In this document: one piece after another, positions 17,338-24,180 of the stretch
Position numbering within the stretch: position 1 is the stretch's first letter
Layout of the letters: every line of letters starts with the position of its first letter
DNA from: CAYTEO01 sp964436825
Lineage (GTDB): Bacteria > Krumholzibacteriota > Krumholzibacteriia > LZORAL124-64-63
NCBI GenBank assembly: GCA_964436825.1
Contig: CAYTEO010000027.1
Coordinates: 1-36,773, forward strand
Direction of reading: 5' to 3'
DNA: 36,773 bases
Notes under the pieces: model-generated
Told to the model about the DNA's origin: nothing
What the model saw: the letters and a program-made list of their open reading frames with translations, nothing else
Database searches by the model: none
Position numbers and translations under genes: made by a program

Positions 17338-17856
17338 ATGCATCCCCTGTGGTGTCATTTCGCGCAGAACTTCCGACACGAGCCCGGCGGCCGGATCATC
17401 TACTTTCCCGGCGGCCTCAGCGGCAAGGGGCGCCTGGTCCCGGACCAGGGGACGTATCGGCGTCTGGTCCGTCGCGGCAACGCCCTCTGGTATGGTTTTC
17501 TGGCCTGTATCTTCCTGCTACCGGCACTGCTGGGCCCGCGTGGTGTGCTGATCTTGCCCATCGTGGCCGTCGTCCACCTGCTGCTGCTGCGACGCCTGCA
17601 CGCCGGCTTGCCCGAGGTGGACGTGGCCGACACCTGGCGTGACCGCATGCAGCGCGCTGCCACATGCAAGGGGCGGGCCTGGTTGCGGGTGGAACTGGTC
17701 ATGGCCCTGGTACTGGCCGCCGCCTCGCTGGCACTGTTCTACACCCGGACGCTGGAGTATCCCCTGGCCTGGCTGCTGGCCGTCCTCTTCCTGGTCGATG
17801 CCGGGTTCGCCTGGGTGCAGCTGTCGCGGCTCTGCCGCCCGGGGGCAGTGTCGTGA
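17338..17856 (+). CDS. Unknown four-helix membrane protein
   Basis: I do not recognise this 172-aa protein. After a soluble 45-residue N-terminus (with GGRIIYFPGGLSGKGRLVP) it has four likely transmembrane helices in two hairpins, at about residues 51-69, 70-86, 115-134 and 138-158. A basic loop, TWRDRMQRAATCKGRAW, separates the pairs. GGAGG lies six bases before the ATG and a promoter is visible upstream. The stop codon overlaps a GTG start of the next gene, so the two are translationally coupled and probably act together. It lies between the two hydrogenase-maturation units on the opposite strand, which hints at, but does not show, a link to hydrogenase. Confidence 0.75.
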   Translation: MHPLWCHFAQNFRHEPGGRIIYFPGGLSGKGRLVPDQGTYRRLVRRGNALWYGFLACIFLLPALLGPRGVLILPIVAVVHLLLLRRLHAGLPEVDVADTWRDRMQRAATCKGRAWLRVELVMALVLAAASLALFYTRTLEYPLAWLLAVLFLVDAGFAWVQLSRLCRPGAVS

Positions 17857-18185
17857 GGCTCGGGGGACGGCGCCTGGAGGACCTGCCCGAGCTGGCAGGT
17901 CTCTCCCGGCGGGAACGGCGGATCCTGGTGACCGAGGCCCGCAGCCGGGCGCTGGCGGGGCGTGTGGGGAGGGAGTTCCTGCGGGGTGCGGCCTACCTGC
18001 TGGTGGCCGGGATCGCGGCCCGGGCGGTGACCTCGCTCTGGTCGAGCCGGCTCTGGCTCGACATGGGCGTGATCGTGGTGTTCCTGGTCGTGGCCATGGA
18101 GATCATGGATCGCCAGAGGGCGCGGTTCATCGAGCCGGTCCTGCAGGAAATGATCAGGCAGCGGCGCCACGGCGACGCGCGATGA
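17853..18185 (+). CDS. Unknown small membrane protein coupled to the preceding gene
   Basis: A 110-aa protein starting at a GTG that overlaps the preceding stop codon (GTGA). A charged N-terminal segment (LGGRRLEDLPELAGLSRRER) that looks cytoplasmic is followed by two probable transmembrane helices, at about 46-64 and 72-88, and a basic amphipathic tail (RQRARFIEPVLQEMIRQRR). The family is not recognised. Its last 32 bases overlap the end of convergent hypF, so no terminator separates them. Confidence 0.65.
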   Translation: MRLGGRRLEDLPELAGLSRRERRILVTEARSRALAGRVGREFLRGAAYLLVAGIAARAVTSLWSSRLWLDMGVIVVFLVVAMEIMDRQRARFIEPVLQEMIRQRRHGDAR

Positions 18186-20472
18186 CCGCCTGCCCCACGC
18201 TGATCGCACCGTCGTTGGGGGGCAACTCCCGCGGCAGCAGGGGATCGAGTCCCGCCTCGCGCAGCCGCGCCGGCAGCAGCGTGGCCAGGATCTCGTTCTG
18301 CATCACCCCGCCGGCCAGGACGATCGTCTCCACCCCGGTCTGACGCGCCGCCAGGCGCGCCGCCTCGGTCCACATGGCCAGCACCGTGGCGTGGAAGCGG
18401 GCCGCCAGGTCGGCCACATCTCCGCCGGCCAGCAGGTGCGCTGCCGCCGCGCGGACGAGCGGCGCGACGGCCATGACCAGCCGCCCGTCCCGCTCGGCGA
18501 TCTCCCACTCCCACGGCGCGGCGGCCGCCACGGCAGCCGTGTCGGTCAGGGCCGTCAGCTCGATGGCGGCCTGGGCCTCGTAGCGGATCTCTCCCCAGCG
18601 GCCGGTCAGGGCGGCCACGGCGTCGAACAGCCGCCCGGCGCTGCTGGTGGGGGTGGTGTTCACTCCCTTGCGGAGCATCTCCAGGACCGGTTCCGCCGGC
18701 CGCTCGGCGAGCCACGGCAGGTCCGGCAGCTCCCCGTCGAACGCCTGCCACATGTAGGCCACCGCGATCCGCCACGGGGCGCGGATGGCCGCGTCGCCAC
18801 CGGGCAGCGGGACGGTCTCCAGGTGGCCCAGCCGCGCGTAGCCGTCCGCGTCGCCCAGCAGCAGCTCGCCGCCCCAGATCGTCCCGTCGTCGCCGTAGCC
18901 GGTGCCGTCCAGGACCAGGCCCAGGGTGGGACCGGTGACGCCGTGCTCCGCCTGCACGGCCGCCAGGTGGGCGTGGTGATGCTGGACCGGGACCAGCGGC
19001 ACGGACCGGTCGGCGGCCGCCTCGCGGGCCCAGCGGGTGGCCAGGTAGCCGGGGTGCAGGTCGCAGGCGACGACGGCCGGGCGGCATTCCAGCAGCTCCT
19101 CCAGGGTGGCGATCGTCTCGCGGAAGAACTCGTAGGCCGGCAGGTTGGACAGGTCGCCCACGTGGGGGCTGACGAAGGCGCGGTCCTCCTTCAGCAGGCA
19201 GACCGTGTTCTTCAGCTCCGCACCGGTGGCCAGGACCGGCGGGCCCGCCGACGCGGCGCCGCGGACGAAGACCGGCACCGGCGCATAGCCGCGGCTGCGG
19301 CGCAGCAGCAGCGGCCCGGAGGACAGCGGCAGGACGACCGAGTCGTCGGCCCGCCGGACGATGGGCCGGTCGTGCAGCAGCCACCCGTCGGCGATCCCCG
19401 CCAGTCGCCGTTGTGCCTCGGCGTCGTCCAGGCAGATCGGTTCGTCGCTCGCGTTGCCGCTGGTCATCACCAGGACGGTGACGCCGCGATCGCGCAGCGT
19501 GTCCAGCAGCAGGTGGTGCAGCGGCGTGTAGGGGAGCATGATCCCCAGGCGCCGGTGGCCGGGGGCGACGGCGTCGGCCACCGGCGCGTCCGGTCGGCGC
19601 GGCAGCAGGACGATGGGTGCCTGCGGTGACGAGAGCAGCCGCGCCGCCGCTTCGTCCACCTCGGCCAGGCGGCGGGCGGTGGCCAGATCCGGGACCATCA
19701 GCGCCAGCGGCTTGCCCTCGCGCCGCTTACGCTCGCGCAGGCGACGGACGGCGGCCTGGTCGTCGGCCCGCAGCGCCAGGTGGAAGCCGCCCAGGCCCTT
19801 GATCGCCACGATCCGGCCGCCGGTCAGCAGCGCCGCGACGGCGTCCAGCGGATCGTCCCCCTCCGGCGCGTCGATCCCGTCGGCGGTCGCCAGCCGCAGC
19901 CGCGGCCCGCACTCGGGGCAGGCATTGGGCTGGGCGTGGAAGCGGCGGTCGGCGGGGTCGTCGTACTCGGCCCGGCAGCGGGGACACATGGCGAAGCCGG
20001 CCATGCTGGTCCAGGGACGGTCGTACGGCAGGTGGCGGATGATGGTCCAGCGCGGCCCGCAGTTGGTGCAGTTGGTGAAGGGGTAGCGGAAGCGACGGTC
20101 GCGCGGGTCGCGGATCTCCCGCAGGCAGTCGGCGCAGGTGGCCACGTCGGGCGGCACGAGGGTCGTCACCCCGGGCGAGTCGACCGACGGCCGGATGACG
20201 AACGTCGCGTCGCCGGCCGGCGGCAGCTCCTCGGCGGCGACGGAGACGACCCGGGCCAGCGGCGGCGCCTCGTCGCGCAGGCGGCGGGCGAACTCGTCCA
20301 GGCGCGCGGGCGGTCCCTCGATCTCGATCACGACCCCGTCGCTGGTGTTGGTCACGAAGCCGCCCAGCTCCAGCCCGGCGGCCAGCCGGTGGACGAACGG
20401 CCGGAAGCCGACCCCCTGGACGATGCCGTCCACCCGCAGGCGGCGGCGGGCGCGGTCCCCGGCTCCGCTCAC
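18154..20472 (-). CDS. hypF: Carbamoyltransferase HypF
   Basis: HypF makes carbamoyl-AMP from carbamoyl phosphate and ATP and transfers the carbamoyl group to HypE. All modules are present in the 772-aa protein. They are an N-terminal acylphosphatase domain (VDGIVQGVGFRPFVH), paired zinc-finger Cys motifs (CADCLREI, CTNCGPRW, CPRCRAEY, CPECGPRL), a YrdC-like domain (KGLGGFHLALRA, KRREGKPLALM) and a Kae1-like C-terminal domain (VPVQHHHAHLA, LDGTGYGDDG, LAGGVMQNEIL). The GTG start at 20472 overlaps the hypB stop (GTGA). The open frame continues upstream through hypB, but that extension is a shadow and would exceed normal length. Confidence 0.97.
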   Translation of the reverse strand: MSGAGDRARRRLRVDGIVQGVGFRPFVHRLAAGLELGGFVTNTSDGVVIEIEGPPARLDEFARRLRDEAPPLARVVSVAAEELPPAGDATFVIRPSVDSPGVTTLVPPDVATCADCLREIRDPRDRRFRYPFTNCTNCGPRWTIIRHLPYDRPWTSMAGFAMCPRCRAEYDDPADRRFHAQPNACPECGPRLRLATADGIDAPEGDDPLDAVAALLTGGRIVAIKGLGGFHLALRADDQAAVRRLRERKRREGKPLALMVPDLATARRLAEVDEAAARLLSSPQAPIVLLPRRPDAPVADAVAPGHRRLGIMLPYTPLHHLLLDTLRDRGVTVLVMTSGNASDEPICLDDAEAQRRLAGIADGWLLHDRPIVRRADDSVVLPLSSGPLLLRRSRGYAPVPVFVRGAASAGPPVLATGAELKNTVCLLKEDRAFVSPHVGDLSNLPAYEFFRETIATLEELLECRPAVVACDLHPGYLATRWAREAAADRSVPLVPVQHHHAHLAAVQAEHGVTGPTLGLVLDGTGYGDDGTIWGGELLLGDADGYARLGHLETVPLPGGDAAIRAPWRIAVAYMWQAFDGELPDLPWLAERPAEPVLEMLRKGVNTTPTSSAGRLFDAVAALTGRWGEIRYEAQAAIELTALTDTAAVAAAAPWEWEIAERDGRLVMAVAPLVRAAAAHLLAGGDVADLAARFHATVLAMWTEAARLAARQTGVETIVLAGGVMQNEILATLLPARLREAGLDPLLPRELPPNDGAISVGQAVIARRRGAAA

Positions 20473-21317
20473 CGCCCCGCGACCCTGGCGCGCAGCCAGT
20501 CGAGCCATCCGTCCATCCCCTCGCCGGTCAGGGCCGACAGGCGCAGGGTCTCCAGCCGCGGGTTCAGGCGCCGCGCGGCCGCCTCGCAGGCGTCGGCGTC
20601 GAACGGCACGTGGGGCAGCAGGTCGATCTTGTTCAGCACGCAGAGCTGTGAGCCGGCGAACATGGTGGGGTACTTCAGCGGCTTGTCGTCCCCCTCGGTG
20701 ACGCTGATGACGACGACCCTGGCCGCCTCGCCCAGGTCGAACAGGGCCGGGCAGACCAGGTTGCCGACGTTCTCGATCAGCAGCAGCGAGCCTGAGGGCG
20801 GGTCCAGCTCCTCGCACGCCCGCCGGATCATCGACGCGTCCAGGTGGCAGCCGTGACCGGTGTTGATCTGCAGGACCGGAGCCCCGGTGGCGGCGATGCG
20901 GTCGGCGTCGCGGCTGGTCTGCTGGTCCCCCTCGATGACCGCCACCGGCAGCTCGCCGGCCAGCTCGCGGATGGTCCGCTCCAGCAGGGTCGTCTTCCCG
21001 CTGCCGGGGGAGGAGACCAGGTTCAGGGCGATGATCCCGCGCGCGGCGAACCAGCCGCGGTTCCACTCGGCCGCGCGGTCGTTCTCCGACAGGACGGCCT
21101 GCTCGACGGCGATCTCCCGGCCGCCGCCGTGCTCGTGGACGTGGGTGTGACCGTGCTCGTGGTCGTGGTCGTGGCGATGGTCGTGATGATGGTGGTCGTG
21201 CCCGTGGTGATGCGGGTGGCCGTGTGTGTGCTCGTGCTCCGGGGCGGGTTCCTCGCGGCCGGGGATGTGATAGGTGATCTCCTCGCCTGGCTGTCCGCAG
21301 CCGCAGGTGTCGCACAT
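20469..21317 (-). CDS. hypB: Hydrogenase nickel-incorporation GTPase HypB with long His-rich region
   Basis: HypB is the GTPase that, with HypA, inserts nickel into the large subunit. The 282-aa protein has the N-terminal high-affinity nickel motif MCDTCGC, a His-rich stretch with 21 His in about 36 residues (28-63), a P-loop SSPGSGKTT (102-110), IEGDQQTS, the GHGCHLDA metal site in the G domain and LNKIDLLP. The His-rich part suggests nickel storage as well as delivery, as described for HypB proteins of rhizobia. Start at the ATG giving MCDTCGC, with GGAGG upstream; an in-frame extension to 21434 has no support. Confidence 0.97.
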   Translation of the reverse strand: MCDTCGCGQPGEEITYHIPGREEPAPEHEHTHGHPHHHGHDHHHHDHRHDHDHEHGHTHVHEHGGGREIAVEQAVLSENDRAAEWNRGWFAARGIIALNLVSSPGSGKTTLLERTIRELAGELPVAVIEGDQQTSRDADRIAATGAPVLQINTGHGCHLDASMIRRACEELDPPSGSLLLIENVGNLVCPALFDLGEAARVVVISVTEGDDKPLKYPTMFAGSQLCVLNKIDLLPHVPFDADACEAAARRLNPRLETLRLSALTGEGMDGWLDWLRARVAGR

Positions 21318-21364
21318 GGTCTGGCCTCCGTCTCGATGTTCCGGTGTCCCGGTCGGTCCCGCTC

Positions 21365-21709
21365 TCAGTCGACGTTCAGGGAGCGCACGGTCAGCTCGCG
21401 ACCGGCGACGATCTCCAGCCCCGGTGTCCCGCACTCGGGGCAGGTCCCCAGCGGTACTTCCAGCTCCGGCTCGGCCCCGCAGGTGGGGCAGTGCCCCCTG
21501 CCGGGGATGTCCCGGACGACGAGCTCGGTCTCGACGGTCAGCTGATCCTCCCCGCGCGCGGCGGCGAAGCAGAACCGCAGCGCCTCGAGCTCGACGCCGG
21601 CCAGCCTCCCGATCGCCACCTCGACGCTGTTGATCCGCGCCGCGCCGGCTTCCCGGGCCTGCCGGCGGGCGATCTCCAGGATGCTCGTGGCGATGGACAG
21701 CTCGTGCAT
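21365..21709 (-). CDS. hypA: Hydrogenase nickel metallochaperone HypA
   Basis: HypA delivers nickel to the hydrogenase precursor together with HypB. The 114-aa protein starts MHELSIATSI, with His2 of the nickel site intact, and has the zinc-binding pairs CPTC (Cys74, 77) and CPEC (Cys90, 93). The ATG at 21709 is preferred over an in-frame TTG at 21745 because the family requires the MHE terminus. It is the first gene of hypA-hypB-hypF, with 47 bases to hypB. Confidence 0.96.
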   Translation of the reverse strand: MHELSIATSILEIARRQAREAGAARINSVEVAIGRLAGVELEALRFCFAAARGEDQLTVETELVVRDIPGRGHCPTCGAEPELEVPLGTCPECGTPGLEIVAGRELTVRSLNVD

Positions 21710-21743
21710 GGCACTCCCCGAAGATGCGTCAGGATCTGTGAAC

Positions 21744-21771
21744 AAGGTAACATCCGCTCGCCGCGAGGCAA
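21744..21771 (-). promoter_or_regulatory. Candidate promoter of hypABF
   Basis: On the - strand TTGCCT (21771-21766) and TACCTT (21749-21744) are 16 bases apart, 34 bases before hypA. Matches are moderate (4 and 3 of 6). The position, between the upstream repeat-protein gene and hypA, is right. Confidence 0.35.
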
Positions 21772-21781
21772 GGCCTGCCGG

Positions 21782-22630
21782 TCAGGGCAGATGGACGTTG
21801 ATCCCCGGCAGCCACCGCAGCCCGTGCGGGTTGTTGGCCGCCTGGTTCAGCAGGCCGATCTGGACGCCGTGCAGCTCCCGGGCCCGGTTCAGCAGGCCGA
21901 CCTGCAGGCCGTCGACCCGCCCGTCGCAGCGGTTGTAGGCGGCGACGGCCACTCCGCGCAGGCGCTCGCAGCCGATCCCCGCCCCGGCGAGGGCGAGGCC
22001 GTCGATCCGGTCGGCGCCGATGCCGAGGCCACCGAGGACGACCCCCCGGATGTTCCCGGCGCCGATCCCCAGGCCGCCGACGGCGATCCCGGCGATGTCG
22101 CCGGCCGCGACGCCCAGCCCACCGATCGACAGGCCGCTGGCCGCGTCGGCCCCGATCCCCAGCCCGCCGACGCCGATCCCCCGCAACCGGCGGCACCCCA
22201 GCCCCAGGCCGCCGAGGGCGATCCCGTCGACAGAGGTCGCGCCCACGCCCAGGCCGCCGACGGCGATCCCGCGGACAGCGCCGGTCCCGACGCCGATCGC
22301 GCCGACGGCCACCCCGTCGACGCCGCCGGCGGCCACGCCGACCAGGCTGGCCGTCACCCCGGTGATCCGCGCGCCGGCCGTTCCCACGATCCCCAGCGCC
22401 AGGCCGCGGTAGCGGGCGGTGTCGTTCTCCGCGGGACGCCAGAGGGTGAGGTTGATCCCGTCGACGCGGTCGACGTCGCCGTCCGACCAGTTCAGCCGCA
22501 GGCCGGCGAAACGGGGCGAGTTGCCGAGGCTGACGCCCCAGCGGTGGGTGGGCAGGTCCAGCGAGCCCGCGCCGGCGGACAGGGGCCAGGCCAGCAGTAC
22601 CAGGCAGAGCAGCAGTTCGGAACGTCGCAT
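21782..22630 (-). CDS. Secreted 15-residue-repeat protein, LA_2272-like surface repeat family
   Basis: This 282-aa protein has a signal peptide (MRRSELLLCLVLLAWPLSAGA) and a 50-residue N-terminal region (DLPTHRWGVSLGNS, VDGINLTLW). From residue 72 to 265 it is built of about thirteen 15-residue units of the pattern xxhxGhxhGGLGhGx, for example TSVDGIALGGLGLGC and GNIRGVVLGGLGIGA. The last two units change to VDGLQVGLLNRAR and LHGVQIGLLNQAA, followed by LRWLPGINVHLP. These resemble the GLQIGLxN repeats and terminus of LA_2272-type surface proteins. A beta-solenoid exposed on the cell surface is likely; function is unknown. AAGGGAG precedes the ATG. The gene lies on the same strand upstream of hypA but seems unrelated. 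Confidence 0.8.
   Translation of the reverse strand: MRRSELLLCLVLLAWPLSAGAGSLDLPTHRWGVSLGNSPRFAGLRLNWSDGDVDRVDGINLTLWRPAENDTARYRGLALGIVGTAGARITGVTASLVGVAAGGVDGVAVGAIGVGTGAVRGIAVGGLGVGATSVDGIALGGLGLGCRRLRGIGVGGLGIGADAASGLSIGGLGVAAGDIAGIAVGGLGIGAGNIRGVVLGGLGIGADRIDGLALAGAGIGCERLRGVAVAAYNRCDGRVDGLQVGLLNRARELHGVQIGLLNQAANNPHGLRWLPGINVHLP
21836..22417 (-). repeat. About 13 tandem 45-bp coding repeats
   Basis: The DNA encoding residues 72-265 of the surface-repeat protein repeats with a 45-base period. It is conserved best at the Gly codons and in the GGLGxGA core and diverges at the ends. The repeats are degenerate at the nucleotide level, which suggests old duplication under protein-level selection, not a recent expansion. 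Confidence 0.8.
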
Positions 22631-22769
22631 CGCGGGGCTCCCTTCGTCGAGGACGCGGGCGATACGCCGCGAGCGGGGTGGGAGTTGCACCACGCTTCCA
22701 CCTTGCATCCTTGCCCCGCAGGCACGACGATTCCCACCGAACGGTCCGTCAGCGCAAGGAGAGGATGCC

Positions 22770-24101
22770 ATGCCCGGTCCCCGCATGTCTGCCCTGTTCC
22801 GGTCCCGTCGCCCGTCGGTCATCCGCATGGCCCAGATCGCCTTCGACGCCCGCCAGGACGGGACCGAGGCCATCAACGTCGCCATCGGGAACGTCGCCAT
22901 GCCCCTGCACCCGGCCCTGCGGGAGCGGATGTTCCACCTGGACGCGCCCGACAGTCCCTTCCGCGACGGCGTGGTCAAGTACTCGGCCACCAGCGGCCTG
23001 CCCGAGACCATCGACGCCTTCCTGAACGTCATCGCCAGCAGCGGGTTCGACACCTCCGGCCTGCACGCCCACATCACCGAGGGCGGCAGCCAGGGGATGG
23101 AGCTGCTGATCGCCGGGGTCTGCGGCCCGGCCGGCACGGACGAGGCGCCCCTGCTGCTGATCGATCCGGCCTACACCAACTACAAGACCCTCTGCGAGCG
23201 GCTGGGCCGGGCCACCTGCTCGGTGGCGCGCCGGCTGGGCGACGACGGCCGCTTCTCCCTGCCCGACCTGGCGGAGCTGGAGCGGGTCATCGTCGCGCGG
23301 CGCCCCGGCGCCATCGTCATGATCCCCTACGACAACCCCACCGGCCAGCTCTATCGCCGCGAGGAGGTCCTGGCCCTGGCCCGGCTGGCGGTGAAGCACG
23401 ACCTCTGGCTGGTCAGCGACGAGGCCTACCGGGAGCTGGCCTACACCGGCACGGACACGATCAGCATCTGGGGGATCACCGACGCCGACGTGCCGGGGAT
23501 CGAGGGCCGCCGGATCAGCATCGAAACCGCCAGCAAGGTCTGGAACGGCTGCGGGCTGCGCGTGGGCGCCCTGGTGACAGACAACGAGACGTTCCACACC
23601 CAGGCCGTGGCCGAGCACACGGTCAGTCTCTGCAGTAACGTCATCGGCCAGTGGATCTTCGGCGCCCTGGCCCACGTCCCCCACGACGAGCTGCAGGCGT
23701 GGTACCGGCAGCAGCGGGAGTACTACGGCGGCCTGCTGCGGTCGTTCACCGACGGGATGCGGGAGGCGTTGCCGGGGGTGATCGTCTCCAGTCCCGACGC
23801 GGCCCTCTACTCGGTGATCGACGTGCGGGAGATCGTCGACGGGTCGTTCGACGCGCTGGAGTTCGTCCGCTGGTGCGCCGCCGAGGGAGCCGTCGAGCGG
23901 GACGGCCGGCGCTGGACGGTCCTGACCGCGCCGATGAGCGGCTTCTACAGCGTGCCCGAGGGGGCGCCCAACCCCGGGCGGACCCAGATGCGGGTGGCCT
24001 ACGTGGAGACACCCGAGCGGCTGGCGCTGATCCCGGGGCTGTTCGCGGAGCTGCTGCGGAGGTACCTGGCGACACGCGAGGTGGCCGGGGCGGGAGCGTA
24101 G
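22770..24101 (+). CDS. PLP-dependent aminotransferase, fold type I (class I/II)
   Basis: A 443-aa cytoplasmic enzyme with aspartate-aminotransferase architecture: an N-terminal substrate arm (INVAIGNVAMPLHPAL), KYSATSGLPETIDAF, the cofactor-ring segment ITEGGSQGMELLI, IPYDNPTGQLYRREEV, SDEAYRELAY, and the PLP-binding Lys256 in IETASKVWNGCGLRVG. The Lys context differs from the usual SLSK, and the distal region contains GRTQMRVAYVETPE. The substrate cannot be assigned. AAGGAGAGG lies upstream of the ATG at 22770; longer in-frame starts run over the divergent gene's upstream region. A hairpin follows the gene. Confidence 0.9.
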   Translation: MPGPRMSALFRSRRPSVIRMAQIAFDARQDGTEAINVAIGNVAMPLHPALRERMFHLDAPDSPFRDGVVKYSATSGLPETIDAFLNVIASSGFDTSGLHAHITEGGSQGMELLIAGVCGPAGTDEAPLLLIDPAYTNYKTLCERLGRATCSVARRLGDDGRFSLPDLAELERVIVARRPGAIVMIPYDNPTGQLYRREEVLALARLAVKHDLWLVSDEAYRELAYTGTDTISIWGITDADVPGIEGRRISIETASKVWNGCGLRVGALVTDNETFHTQAVAEHTVSLCSNVIGQWIFGALAHVPHDELQAWYRQQREYYGGLLRSFTDGMREALPGVIVSSPDAALYSVIDVREIVDGSFDALEFVRWCAAEGAVERDGRRWTVLTAPMSGFYSVPEGAPNPGRTQMRVAYVETPERLALIPGLFAELLRRYLATREVAGAGA

Positions 24102-24130
24102 CAGGCGGTCCTGGCGATGGTGTACGGAAC

Positions 24131-24152
24131 GGGGGCGGCCGTGGCCGCCCCC
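24131..24152. terminator. Bidirectional terminator hairpin between convergent genes
   Basis: A nine-base perfect GC stem (24131-24139 with 24144-24152) with a CGTG loop lies between the aminotransferase stop (24101) and the S9 peptidase stop (24181). It is followed on the + strand by TGCTTCGT, not a clean T-tract. Confidence 0.5.
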
Positions 24153-24180
24153 TGCTTCGTGTCCGGGAGTTGATGCCGGC

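Noticed and set aside
21122..21236. Low-complexity GTG/CGTGGTC-rich stretch considered as a DNA microsatellite
   Set aside because: It encodes the His-rich nickel-binding region of HypB on the - strand.
20473..21315. Long N-terminal extension of hypF giving 1053 residues with Pro/Arg-rich sequence
   Set aside because: The extension is the out-of-frame image of hypB. The GTG at 20472 gives a normal HypF starting at the acylphosphatase domain.
21836..22417. Regular 45-bp repeats considered as a CRISPR array or tandem intergenic repeat
   Set aside because: The repeats are continuous, without unique spacers, and translate into a regular 15-residue protein repeat behind a signal peptide.
21344..23638. 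764-residue + strand open frame across hypA, the repeat gene and the aminotransferase
   Set aside because: It runs antisense to hypA and the 15-residue-repeat gene and out of frame with the aminotransferase. Its own repeats (QAADGDP-like) are reflections of the 45-bp coding repeat.
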